A DNA stretch of 64,000 bases from Paracoccaceae bacterium. GTDB lineage: Bacteria; Pseudomonadota; Alphaproteobacteria; Rhodobacterales; Rhodobacteraceae. Position 1 is the first letter of the stretch. Each line of letters opens with the position of its first letter. The stretch is taken from positions 34,074 to 98,073 of the forward strand of contig JAABTV010000005.1 of assembly GCA_011389685.1 (NCBI GenBank), read 5' to 3'. The translations under genes and the position numbers were made by a program. Below are positions 1 to 7,131 of the stretch, piece by piece. Under the pieces are notes generated by a model. The model had not been told where the DNA came from. It was given only the letters and a program-made list of their open reading frames with translations, and searched no databases.

Positions 1-435
1 AGTTTCTCCGAGCCCGACACCGTCAGCATGGCGGCGGCCGTCGAACCCGCCGAACCCACCATGCCGCAGGTCATCGCCGAGCAGGAACAAGGCGTGGTGC
101 TGTTTGCCGTGCGCCCGGCATGGGTGCGCATCCGCGCGGGCGACGGCTCGATCATCTTCGAGAAGATCCTCGAAGCGGGTGAGGAATACAAACTCCCCGA
201 CGATGTCGAGGCCCCCACGCTTCAGGCCGGCATGTCCGGCTCGCTCTATTTCGAGATCGACGGCGAGTTGTTCGGCCCCGCCGGCGAAGGCACCGCGACG
301 GTGCGGCGCCTGTCCATCGCCCGCGATCAGCTTCTGGCCAGCTACGAACCCGCCGATCTCAGCCGCGATCCCGAACTGGCCAAGGTCATCGCGCTGGCCG
401 AGGCACAGTCCGGCCAGCCGCAGGAACAGAACTGA
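1..435 (+). CDS. RodZ-like protein, C-terminal part (DUF4115), 5' end outside the window
   Basis: The reading frame is open from the first base, so only the last 144 codons are present and the true start lies upstream. The visible part ends in a beta-rich domain (about residues 38-105 of the visible part, with [16 protein letters not shown] and a later GLY-rich strand) that matches the DUF4115 domain found at the C-terminus of RodZ-type cytoskeletal proteins. Family knowledge: these proteins have a cytoplasmic helix-turn-helix, one membrane segment and this periplasmic domain, and link MreB to cell-wall growth. The N-terminal parts cannot be checked here. It lies 71 bases before ispG in the same direction, an arrangement I recall from other Rhodobacterales. 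The tail after the domain is Glu/Gln-rich and probably disordered. Confidence 0.7.
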   Translation, partial: SFSEPDTVSMAAAVEPAEPTMPQVIAEQEQGVVLFAVRPAWVRIRAGDGSIIFEKILEAGEEYKLPDDVEAPTLQAGMSGSLYFEIDGELFGPAGEGTATVRRLSIARDQLLASYEPADLSRDPELAKVIALAEAQSGQPQEQN

Positions 436-506
436 ATCGCCGCATTGCAGCGCGGGGGCAGGGGGATTATCTGTCCCCTGACAGCAACCGCGACCGGGAA
501 ACGCTC

Positions 507-1622
507 ATGTCTCTCAATCACGTCCGCCCGTGGCGCAATATCTATCGCCGCAAAAGCCGCCAGATCCATGTCGGCCCGGTGCCGGTCGGGGGGGATGCGC
601 CCATCGCGGTGCAGACCATGACCAACACGCCGACCACCGATGTCGCGGCCACCATCGCCCAGGTGCAGGCCGCCGCCGAGGCCGGCGCCGATATCGTTCG
701 CGTCTCCGTGCCCGACGAGGCCTCGTCGAAGGCCCTGCACGAGATCACCCGCGAAAGCCCGGTGCCCATCGTCGCCGACATCCATTTCCATTACCGCCGC
801 GCCATCGAGGCCGCCGAGGCCGGGGCGGCCTGCCTGCGTATCAACCCCGGCAATATCGGCAGTCAGGCGCGCGTGCGCGAGGTGATCGACGCGGCGCGCG
901 ATCATGGCTGCTCGATCCGCATCGGCGTCAATGCCGGCAGTCTCGAAAAGCACCTGCTTGAAAAATATGGCGAGCCGTGCCCCGACGCGATGGTCGAAAG
1001 CGGACTCGATCATATCCGTATCCTGCAAGACCACGATTTTCACGAATTCAAGATCAGCGTGAAAGCCTCCGACGTGTTCATGTCGGCCACCGCCTATCAG
1101 CAACTGGCCGAGGCCACCGACGCGCCCATTCACCTCGGCATCACCGAGGCGGGCGGCCTGACCTCCGGCACGATCAAGAGCGCGATCGGGCTGGGACAGC
1201 TCCTGTGGATGGGCATCGGCGACACGTTGCGGGTGTCTCTCTCCGCCGATCCGGTCGAAGAGGTCAAGGTCGGGTTCGAGATCCTCAAATCGCTCGGGCT
1301 GCGCCATCGCGGGGTCAACATCATCTCCTGCCCGTCCTGTGCGCGGCAGGGCTTCGACGTGATCAGGACGGTCGAGGAACTGGAAAAACGCCTCGCCCAT
1401 ATCCACACCCCGATGAGCCTTTCGATCATCGGCTGCGTCGTGAACGGCCCCGGTGAGGCGCTGATGACCGATGTCGGCTTCACTGGCGGCGGCGCCGGGT
1501 CGGGCATGGTCTATCTTGCCGGCAAGCAGGATCACAAGCAGGGCAACGAAGGCATGATCGACCACATCGTCGACCTGGTCGAAAAGCGCGCCGCCGAGAT
1601 CGACTCGGCGAGCGAGGCGTGA
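507..1622 (+). CDS. ispG: 4-hydroxy-3-methylbut-2-enyl diphosphate synthase IspG (GcpE)
   Basis: IspG reductively converts 2-C-methyl-D-erythritol 2,4-cyclodiphosphate to HMBPP in the MEP pathway for isoprenoid precursors; it is a cytoplasmic [4Fe-4S] enzyme. The 371-residue protein has the usual length of the short bacterial form. It opens with a TIM-barrel region ([11 protein letters not shown], then [12 protein letters not shown]) and ends with the cluster-binding part: Cys275 and Cys278 in [12 protein letters not shown] and Cys310 in [10 protein letters not shown], with Glu317 as the fourth conserved ligand. The start is preceded by a purine-rich stretch. The final codons (AGC GAG GCG TGA) belong to the first copy of a 26-bp direct repeat that recurs 162 bases downstream. 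Confidence 0.97.
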   Translation: MSLNHVRPWRNIYRRKSRQIHVGPVPVGGDAPIAVQTMTNTPTTDVAATIAQVQAAAEAGADIVRVSVPDEASSKALHEITRESPVPIVADIHFHYRRAIEAAEAGAACLRINPGNIGSQARVREVIDAARDHGCSIRIGVNAGSLEKHLLEKYGEPCPDAMVESGLDHIRILQDHDFHEFKISVKASDVFMSATAYQQLAEATDAPIHLGITEAGGLTSGTIKSAIGLGQLLWMGIGDTLRVSLSADPVEEVKVGFEILKSLGLRHRGVNIISCPSCARQGFDVIRTVEELEKRLAHIHTPMSLSIIGCVVNGPGEALMTDVGFTGGGAGSGMVYLAGKQDHKQGNEGMIDHIVDLVEKRAAEIDSASEA

Positions 1623-1637
1623 TGCGTGCGCTGCGTT
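1612..1637 (+). repeat. 26-bp direct repeat, left copy, overlapping the ispG stop
   Basis: The 26 bases here recur at 1774-1799 with a single C/T mismatch. The left copy contains the last three codons and the stop of ispG, so the right copy is a duplicated gene end. The pair encloses the palindromic element at 1670-1757. Confidence 0.8.
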
Positions 1638-1669
1638 GTGGCGTCTTGCACATGATCGAATTCACCCCC

Positions 1670-1757
1670 GCCCGGGCTGCTTGCAGCCCGGGCAGCGCCC
1701 GACCCGCCCCATGGGCGGGCGCTCCGCACCCACCCCCACCCGGGTCGGGCGCTGCCC
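1670..1757. repeat. REP/MITE-like palindromic element, copy 1
   Basis: This non-coding stretch contains nested perfect inverted repeats: a 9-bp hairpin (1670-1678 with 1685-1693) and a 17-bp inverted repeat (1690-1706 with 1741-1757), which in turn flanks a GCCC..ATGGGC palindrome. A 28-base core (1695-1722) is identical to 21364-21391 between soxB and soxD, so it is a dispersed element rather than an ispG-specific terminator. The RNA could fold strongly, but no T-run follows. The rest of the 1623-1921 gap shows no gene. Confidence 0.75.
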
Positions 1758-1773
1758 TTTCGTTGTGCCGCGG

Positions 1774-1799
1774 GCGAGGCGTGATGCGTGCGTTGCGTT
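1774..1799 (+). repeat. 26-bp direct repeat, right copy
   Basis: This is the near-identical copy (one mismatch) of 1612-1637. Together the two copies frame the palindromic element, which fits either an insertion with a long target duplication or a local recombination event. Confidence 0.8.
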
Positions 1800-1921
1800 A
1801 ACCGGTTTGACCCGTGAAATTGCTGCGCTGCGGCGGTGCACGCATGGCAGCCGGGCGGCAGCCGGGAATCACCCCCCGGATTTTGGCCGAAAAATCACCG
1901 TTAACCCCACCGCGCGCTGCC

Positions 1922-2455
1922 TCATTGCCCGGTCCCGTCTTCTAGATAACGGGTCAGAACTGGGGCGGGCATATGCCCTTGGATCATCATCCGTGGCATG
2001 ACGTAGAAGGGCAGATCGCCCACCCCCAGCGCATCGGCCAGATCGCCATGCGCGTTCCGGTCGATCAACATCACCTTCACATTGTAACCTTTGGATAACT
2101 CGAGCAATTCCTCTTTTGCTCTTTGGCAATCGGGACACTCGTCAGCGATGAATAGCGCGATCTTCATGCTGGCATCCGGGTCTCCGAACCCCGGCAGGTC
2201 GCCATCGAAAAGCGCGTCCGCATGGCGTGCGATCAACGCGTGATCGGCAGCAATCTCCTCTTCATAGGCGGGTGTTGGGTAGGTGGCCTGAGGAACGCCA
2301 ATCAACTCATTGATAAGGCTTGGATTTCCCAGGATCACCGCGCGAATCTCGGCGCGCAGAACTTGCCGCTCCGCGTCCGTCAGGGCGCGGAAATCCGTCT
2401 CGGCCAGGGCCGGCCCGGTCCAAAACAACAGCGCAGCAACGCAAAACCGTTTCAT
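1922..2455 (-). CDS. Periplasmic thioredoxin-fold protein, DsbA/ScsC-like, CPDC active site
   Basis: The 177-residue protein starts with a clear signal peptide (MKRFCVAALLFWTGPALA) and therefore acts in the periplasm. A short helical segment (TDAERQVLRAEIRAVILGNP) resembles the ScsC N-terminal domain and is also present in the upstream neighbour. The thioredoxin part carries CPDC in ADECPDCQRAKEEL and a cis-Pro candidate in DLPFYVMP. The size is below a normal DsbA, so the inserted helical domain is probably reduced. It lies 6 bases after the larger paralog, so the two are almost certainly co-transcribed and look like an old tandem duplication. Likely role: disulfide formation, isomerisation or reduction on envelope proteins; the direction of the reaction cannot be read from sequence. 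Confidence 0.75.
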   Translation of the reverse strand: MKRFCVAALLFWTGPALAETDFRALTDAERQVLRAEIRAVILGNPSLINELIGVPQATYPTPAYEEEIAADHALIARHADALFDGDLPGFGDPDASMKIALFIADECPDCQRAKEELLELSKGYNVKVMLIDRNAHGDLADALGVGDLPFYVMPRMMIQGHMPAPVLTRYLEDGTGQ

Positions 2456-2461
2456 CGCCGA

Positions 2462-3211
2462 TCAACGGTCGCGCATCTCGTCCACGATCTCGATCATCCC
2501 GGCAAGCGGCACATACCCCCTAACCATCTGGTCTTCCACGACAAAAGTGGGGGTCCCGTTGATGCTCATGCGCTGGGCCAGGGCATGGTTCGCCGCGATC
2601 ACCTCGCTCACCGCGTCGCTGTCCATCCACGCAAGGATCGCATCCGCATCGAGATCGAGCGACTCCGCCAGCCGCCGCAAGACAGGTTCTTCGGGACTGG
2701 GCTTGAGCTTCATGAGCGCATCGCTGACCGCGTGATAGGCCGCGTCACCCGCGAGTTGAAGCGTCGCGATCGCGAATCGCGAAGAGGTTAAGGAATCCGC
2801 TCCAAGTATCGGAAATTCCTTGATGATCATGCGGATGTTGCCATCCGTTTCAAGCAGTTGCGCCACCTCGTCATGGGCGCGGCGGCAATAGCTGCAGCGA
2901 TAATCCATGAACTCGACGATGGTCACATCCCCGTCCGGGTTGCCACCCACCCATGAGTCGGGGTCCTCGAACAGCGCCTCGGCATTGTTGCGGACGAGAG
3001 ACTCATCATCCGCAGCCTGCTGTTGGGCCTGCCGCTGTTCGAGAACAGCCACCGCCTCCATGATGATTTCAGGGTTTTCAAGGAGATAGCTGCGAATCTC
3101 CGCGCGGAACGCGCTGCGTTCATCGGCGCTCATCTCGGTCAGATCGAACGCCGTGGCCGGCGTGGTCAGCATCAGACCGGCGACCAACGCAAAGGGAAGG
3201 ATGGGTTTCAT
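2462..3211 (-). CDS. Periplasmic DsbA family thiol:disulfide oxidoreductase, ScsC/BdbD-like
   Basis: This 249-residue protein has a signal peptide (MKPILPFALVAGLMLTTPATA), a ScsC-type N-terminal helix (FRAEIRSYLLENPEIIMEAV) followed by a Gln/Ala-rich coiled segment, and a DsbA domain. The active site is CSYC in FMDYRCSYCRRAHDEV and the cis-Pro loop is INGTPTFVVEDQMVRG. Family knowledge: the N-terminal helical region of ScsC-type proteins can oligomerise and give isomerase activity. It sits 6 bases downstream of the stop-proximal end of the M48/TPR protease gene and 6 bases upstream of the smaller paralog, forming a three-gene envelope folding and proteolysis operon read leftward. Confidence 0.88.
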   Translation of the reverse strand: MKPILPFALVAGLMLTTPATAFDLTEMSADERSAFRAEIRSYLLENPEIIMEAVAVLEQRQAQQQAADDESLVRNNAEALFEDPDSWVGGNPDGDVTIVEFMDYRCSYCRRAHDEVAQLLETDGNIRMIIKEFPILGADSLTSSRFAIATLQLAGDAAYHAVSDALMKLKPSPEEPVLRRLAESLDLDADAILAWMDSDAVSEVIAANHALAQRMSINGTPTFVVEDQMVRGYVPLAGMIEIVDEMRDR

Positions 3212-3217
3212 GGTCTT

Positions 3218-4543
3218 CTATCTCCGTTTCTTTCCTGAGGCCTCAGCCGCCAAGAGCATATCCTGGGCCCGTTGCCAACCTGGCGACCCGCGCGGCAAAA
3301 GGTCCGATGCGCGTTTCGCGTGAATTTCGGCGTCTTCCATCCGTCCTTGCAGCGCATATCGCTCCGACGTCATCAGCGACGCCATGCCCATTTGCCCGCT
3401 TTTCGCATAGGCTTGGCCCAGATCCCTCATCACTCTTGCGTTATTTCCATCCGCCGCGCGTGATTTCTCAAGGATTTTCAGCGCGTTCGCCCTGTCTCGC
3501 GCGGCAAGCAGCGCATGGCCATAGCTGCCCAGGATCAGCGCGTCGCGCGGGGCGTGATTGACCGCATTGCGATAGGCGGTGAGTGCCGCACGGGTGTTTC
3601 GGCTTTCCATAAGGATTTGCCCGTAAAGTTCGTGATAGAACGGATCGCGCGGATGCGAGGCGAGAAGTTTCTGCATCGCGGCAACGGCTTTCGCGGTGTT
3701 GCTGTCGCGGTGATGGGAAATGGCAAGGCGCATCAGCTCGATATCGGGCGCGGCGCTGTCCCCGACGCGCCCGCGCGTCCATTTGGGAGACCTGAGAAAG
3801 GCGGTGAGTTTCCCTTTGGCGCGAGAGAACCAATAGTCGAACTTCGGTTCGGAAGGCTTTGATTTTGAATAGGTATCTGCCAGAGCCTTGGCATGGCGCA
3901 GCCGGTCGCGGCTCATCGGGTGGGTGCGCGCATAGGGGTCCTGCCGCGCGGCCGAGATCAATTCCTGCCCGGCAAACATCTCGATCACCCGAACCAGGCC
4001 GTTCGGATCGACACCGGCGCGGGCCATGTAGCGGATGGCGGATTGATCGGCCGATGATTCCTCGGCCCGCGTGTGACCCATGAATACGCGGCTGGCCGAG
4101 CTTGAAATCCCCACGCCAAGCGCGGTTGCCGCCTCGCTGCTTCCGCTCGCCGCTGCGGCCGCGGCAAGGGCCATGCCGATGCCCGCGACGTTTTTCGCCA
4201 CGCGCGCGTTCAGGGTGCGCCGCGCGATATGGCCATGCGCAAGGTGGGCGGCCTCATGGGCGATCACGGCCTGCAATTCGGCCGCGTTCTCGAGCCGCAT
4301 GATCATGCCGGAATGAATAAAAACATGATTGTTATCAATTACAAAGGCGTTCATTTTGCGGTCCTGAACCACAAGGATCCTGACCCTTGCCGGCGACAGG
4401 CCCGCCGCGGCCAGAACCGGTTTGGCAAGTTGGTTCAGGGCGTTTTCGATATCCGGGTCACGCAGCAACGTGGCCGCCGATGCGGGCAGCGTGGAAGCGA
4501 GCAAGAGCACACCCGCGAGACAGGTTGCGAGAAAACGGTGCAT
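3218..4543 (-). CDS. M48 family metalloprotease with C-terminal TPR repeats (BepA-like)
   Basis: The 441-residue product has a signal peptide (MHRFLATCLAGVLLLASTLPASA), an M48 peptidase domain with the zinc motif HEAAH at His96-His100, and a C-terminal half of TPR-like helices (for example DPFYHELYGQILMESRNTRAAL). This is the layout of BepA/YfgC, a periplasmic protease and chaperone that degrades stalled outer-membrane proteins and helps LptD assembly. The frame is open further upstream to 4699, but the signal peptide and the GGGAGG-type ribosome site fix the start at 4543, also clearing the divergent aminotransferase gene. It is first in the operon with the two thioredoxin-fold proteins, which suits a shared envelope quality-control job. 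The precise substrate is inference. Confidence 0.88.
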   Translation of the reverse strand: MHRFLATCLAGVLLLASTLPASAATLLRDPDIENALNQLAKPVLAAAGLSPARVRILVVQDRKMNAFVIDNNHVFIHSGMIMRLENAAELQAVIAHEAAHLAHGHIARRTLNARVAKNVAGIGMALAAAAAASGSSEAATALGVGISSSASRVFMGHTRAEESSADQSAIRYMARAGVDPNGLVRVIEMFAGQELISAARQDPYARTHPMSRDRLRHAKALADTYSKSKPSEPKFDYWFSRAKGKLTAFLRSPKWTRGRVGDSAAPDIELMRLAISHHRDSNTAKAVAAMQKLLASHPRDPFYHELYGQILMESRNTRAALTAYRNAVNHAPRDALILGSYGHALLAARDRANALKILEKSRAADGNNARVMRDLGQAYAKSGQMGMASLMTSERYALQGRMEDAEIHAKRASDLLPRGSPGWQRAQDMLLAAEASGKKRR

Positions 4544-4598
4544 TGACGCGCGGGTCCCTCCCTGTGAAAACCGATTGCGCACAGTTAGGAAGAAATCC

Positions 4599-5744
4599 AT
4601 GCGAAACTCAAGGCGCGGACAGGTCGATCCCTTTATCGTGATGGACGTGATGGAGACCGCGCGACGTGCCGAAGAGGCTGGGCGGAGCATCATCCACATG
4701 GAAGTCGGTCAGCCCGGAACGCCCGCCCCGCAAGGCGCGCGCGCGGCCCTCGCCCGGGCGATGAAGGACGAGCCGCTGGGATATTCCGTGGCCCTCGGCC
4801 TGCCCGCGCTTCGTCAACGGATCGCGCGGCTTTATGGCGAGTGGTATGACGTCGATCTCGACCCGGGCCGGGTGATCGTCACCGCGGGGTCGTCCGGGGC
4901 GTTCGTGCTGGCCTTCACGGCGCTGTTCGACGCGGGCGAGCGTGTCGGGATCGGTGAGCCGGGCTATCCTTCCTACCGGCAGATCCTGCGCGCGCTCAAT
5001 GTCGAGTCAGTGGGCATCGCCACGCGTGACGAAAACCGCCTCCAGCCGGTGCCGGAAGATCTGGAAAACCTGGGTTTACAGGGGCTTATGGTTGCATCGC
5101 CCGCGAACCCAAGCGGCACGATGCTCGACAAGTCGGCGCTGTCGGCACTGTTCGAGACCTGTGCGGCGCGCGACATCGCTTTCATCAGCGACGAAATTTA
5201 TCACGGCATCGAATACGAGGCCAAGGCGGTGACGGCGCTCGAGGTGACCGACGACGCCTATGTGATCAATTCCTTCTCCAAGTATTTCTCGATGACGGGC
5301 TGGCGGGTGGGCTGGATGGTCGTCCCCGAGGCGCATGTCCGCCTGATCGAACGGCTGGCCCAGAACCTGTTCATCTGTGCGTCGCATGCCGGGCAGGTGG
5401 CGGCCCTCGCAGCGATGGAGTGTGACGAGGAATTGCAAGGAAATCTCGACGTTTACAAGGCCAATCGGGCCTTGATGCTCGAAGGATTGCCCGCGGCTGG
5501 GTTCGACCGAATCGCGCCGCCGGACGGGGCGTTCTATGTCTATGCCGATGTCTCGCACCTGACCGATGACAGCCGCGCCTTTGCGGCTGAGATCCTTGAA
5601 AAGGCAGGGGTTGCGGTGACTCCTGGCCTCGATTTCGATCCGCATCGCGGCCATGGCACGATCCGGTTTTCCTATGCCCGCTCGACCGCGGACATCCGCG
5701 AAGGACTCGCGCGACTCAAGCGATTCATGCAGTCGCGTGAGTGA
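4599..5744 (+). CDS. PLP-dependent aminotransferase, class I/II
   Basis: This 381-residue enzyme has the fold-type I aminotransferase features: a substrate loop near the N-terminus (HMEVGQPGTPAP), the AGSSGAFVLAF phosphate-binding region, the ISDEIYHGIEY Asp/Tyr motif and the PLP lysine Lys228 in NSFSKYFSMTGWRVGW. The C-terminus has the conserved arginine in TIRFSYARS. It resembles aspartate or alanine/aromatic aminotransferases of subgroup I-gamma; the amino-acid substrate cannot be fixed from sequence. The frame is open back to 4422, but the ATG at 4599 follows a TTAGGAAGAA ribosome site and the homologous protein begins there. It is divergent from the M48 protease gene; the 55-base gap must hold both promoters. 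Confidence 0.88.
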   Translation: MRNSRRGQVDPFIVMDVMETARRAEEAGRSIIHMEVGQPGTPAPQGARAALARAMKDEPLGYSVALGLPALRQRIARLYGEWYDVDLDPGRVIVTAGSSGAFVLAFTALFDAGERVGIGEPGYPSYRQILRALNVESVGIATRDENRLQPVPEDLENLGLQGLMVASPANPSGTMLDKSALSALFETCAARDIAFISDEIYHGIEYEAKAVTALEVTDDAYVINSFSKYFSMTGWRVGWMVVPEAHVRLIERLAQNLFICASHAGQVAALAAMECDEELQGNLDVYKANRALMLEGLPAAGFDRIAPPDGAFYVYADVSHLTDDSRAFAAEILEKAGVAVTPGLDFDPHRGHGTIRFSYARSTADIREGLARLKRFMQSRE

Positions 5745-5801
5745 TTTCCATTCGGTCCGGTTTGCGCTAGGGTTGCGTCAAAACACCCGGGTGATGGGGC
5801 A

Positions 5802-7013
5802 ATGAGCAGTTTTCATCGATTCTTCGCCGTTCTGGCGTTGGTCTGGACGGTCATCCCGGCCATGGCACAGGATCTGAGCGGTCTGGCGCGGGTCGATCCC
5901 GATCAAAGCGCCCTGTTCGATCAAGACGGCGAAACCGTCCTCGACCTGCGCCTGAGCCAGGGCGTGCCCTATCGATTTTTCACACTGGAAGGGCCGAACC
6001 GTCTGGTCCTCGACTTTCGCGAAGTGGACTGGACCGGGCTTGGCGTGGCGGCTTTCAACCGGTCCGGGCGGATTGATGACGTGCGATTTGGCGGATTCCG
6101 CCCCGGATGGTCGCGGATGGTGCTCGATCTGGCGCAGCCGTTGAAGGTGCGGCAAAGCGATATGCGCATCGACCAGACCAACAGCACCGCGCGGTTGCGG
6201 TTGCACCTTGCGCCGGTGGACCGCGACCAGTTCGCCCGACTTTCGGTGAGACCCGATGGCCCGGAATGGGGCATCGCTGCGCCCGCGCCGCCACCGTCCG
6301 GCAACAAGCGACGTCTCGTTGTGGTGCTTGACCCCGGTCATGGCGGGATCGATCCCGGGGCCGAGCGCGACGGACATTCCGAAAAGGATCTCATGCTGGC
6401 CTTCGCCCGCGAGCTGCGCGAGGCCTTGTTGCGGGTTGACGGAATCGAGGTTGTGCTGACGCGCGATTCGGATGTGTTCGTGTCGCTGGAACGTCGGGTT
6501 GCCATCGCCCATCAGGCCGGAGCGCATTTGTTTCTGTCGCTGCATGCAGATGCCTTGTCGGAGGGCCATGCCACGGGAGCAACGATTCATACCCTGTCCG
6601 ATCAGGCCAGCGACAAGGCAAGCGAGCTTCTGGCCGAACGCCACAACCGCGCGGACATTCTGGCCGGGATCGACCTGACCGGGGCGGATGACACCGTGGC
6701 CGATATCCTGATGGACCTGGCGCGCGTCGAAACCCAGCCCCGGACCGCGCGTCTTGCCGAGGCATTAATCGAGTCGCTGCGCGCGGCCAAGGCGCCGCTC
6801 AACCGCCGCCCCTACCGTTCTGCCGCTTTCTCTGTGCTCAAGGCTGCGGATATCCCTTCGGTTCTTCTGGAACTCGGTTTCCTGTCAAGCGACCGTGATC
6901 GGCGCAACATCATCGATTCGGATTGGCGCAGGACAATGGCCGCGGCGTTGCGCGATGGCATTCAGGCCTGGATCATTACCGATGCGTCCCTGCGTCAACT
7001 GGTGCGGCAATGA
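5802..7013 (+). CDS. amiC: N-acetylmuramoyl-L-alanine amidase, AmiC-like
   Basis: This secreted zinc amidase cuts the bond between N-acetylmuramic acid and L-alanine in peptidoglycan, mainly during daughter-cell separation. The 403-residue protein has a signal peptide (to about residue 23), an N-terminal AMIN domain (about 40-140: VPYRFFTLEGPNRLVLDFR) that targets the septum, and an Amidase_3 domain from about residue 170. Zinc and catalytic residues are visible in LDPGHGGIDPGA (Asp177, His180), LFLSLHADA and LLELGFLSSDRD. It lies 118 bases ahead of the penicillin-binding protein gene mrcA, and prfB follows. In many alphaproteobacteria rne stands just before this block; here it does not. Confidence 0.93.
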   Translation: MSSFHRFFAVLALVWTVIPAMAQDLSGLARVDPDQSALFDQDGETVLDLRLSQGVPYRFFTLEGPNRLVLDFREVDWTGLGVAAFNRSGRIDDVRFGGFRPGWSRMVLDLAQPLKVRQSDMRIDQTNSTARLRLHLAPVDRDQFARLSVRPDGPEWGIAAPAPPPSGNKRRLVVVLDPGHGGIDPGAERDGHSEKDLMLAFARELREALLRVDGIEVVLTRDSDVFVSLERRVAIAHQAGAHLFLSLHADALSEGHATGATIHTLSDQASDKASELLAERHNRADILAGIDLTGADDTVADILMDLARVETQPRTARLAEALIESLRAAKAPLNRRPYRSAAFSVLKAADIPSVLLELGFLSSDRDRRNIIDSDWRRTMAAALRDGIQAWIITDASLRQLVRQ

Positions 7014-7131
7014 TGCGTTTGACCGGAATCAGGGCGAAACCGGCGGGTTCTGGCCGACCTGGCGCGGCAATGTGTTTTGACCGCCCGGACCCTGCAAACT
7101 ATATAGGCAAAACAAGAAGCAGGGGGCGCGA

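Noticed and set aside
342..1565. 407-codon open frame antisense to ispG
   Set aside because: Shadow of ispG with low-complexity His/Asp/Arg composition and no recognised domain.
4544..4699. 52-residue N-terminal extension of the BepA-like protease
   Set aside because: It would run into the divergent aminotransferase gene and bury the signal peptide; the ATG at 4543 has a ribosome site.
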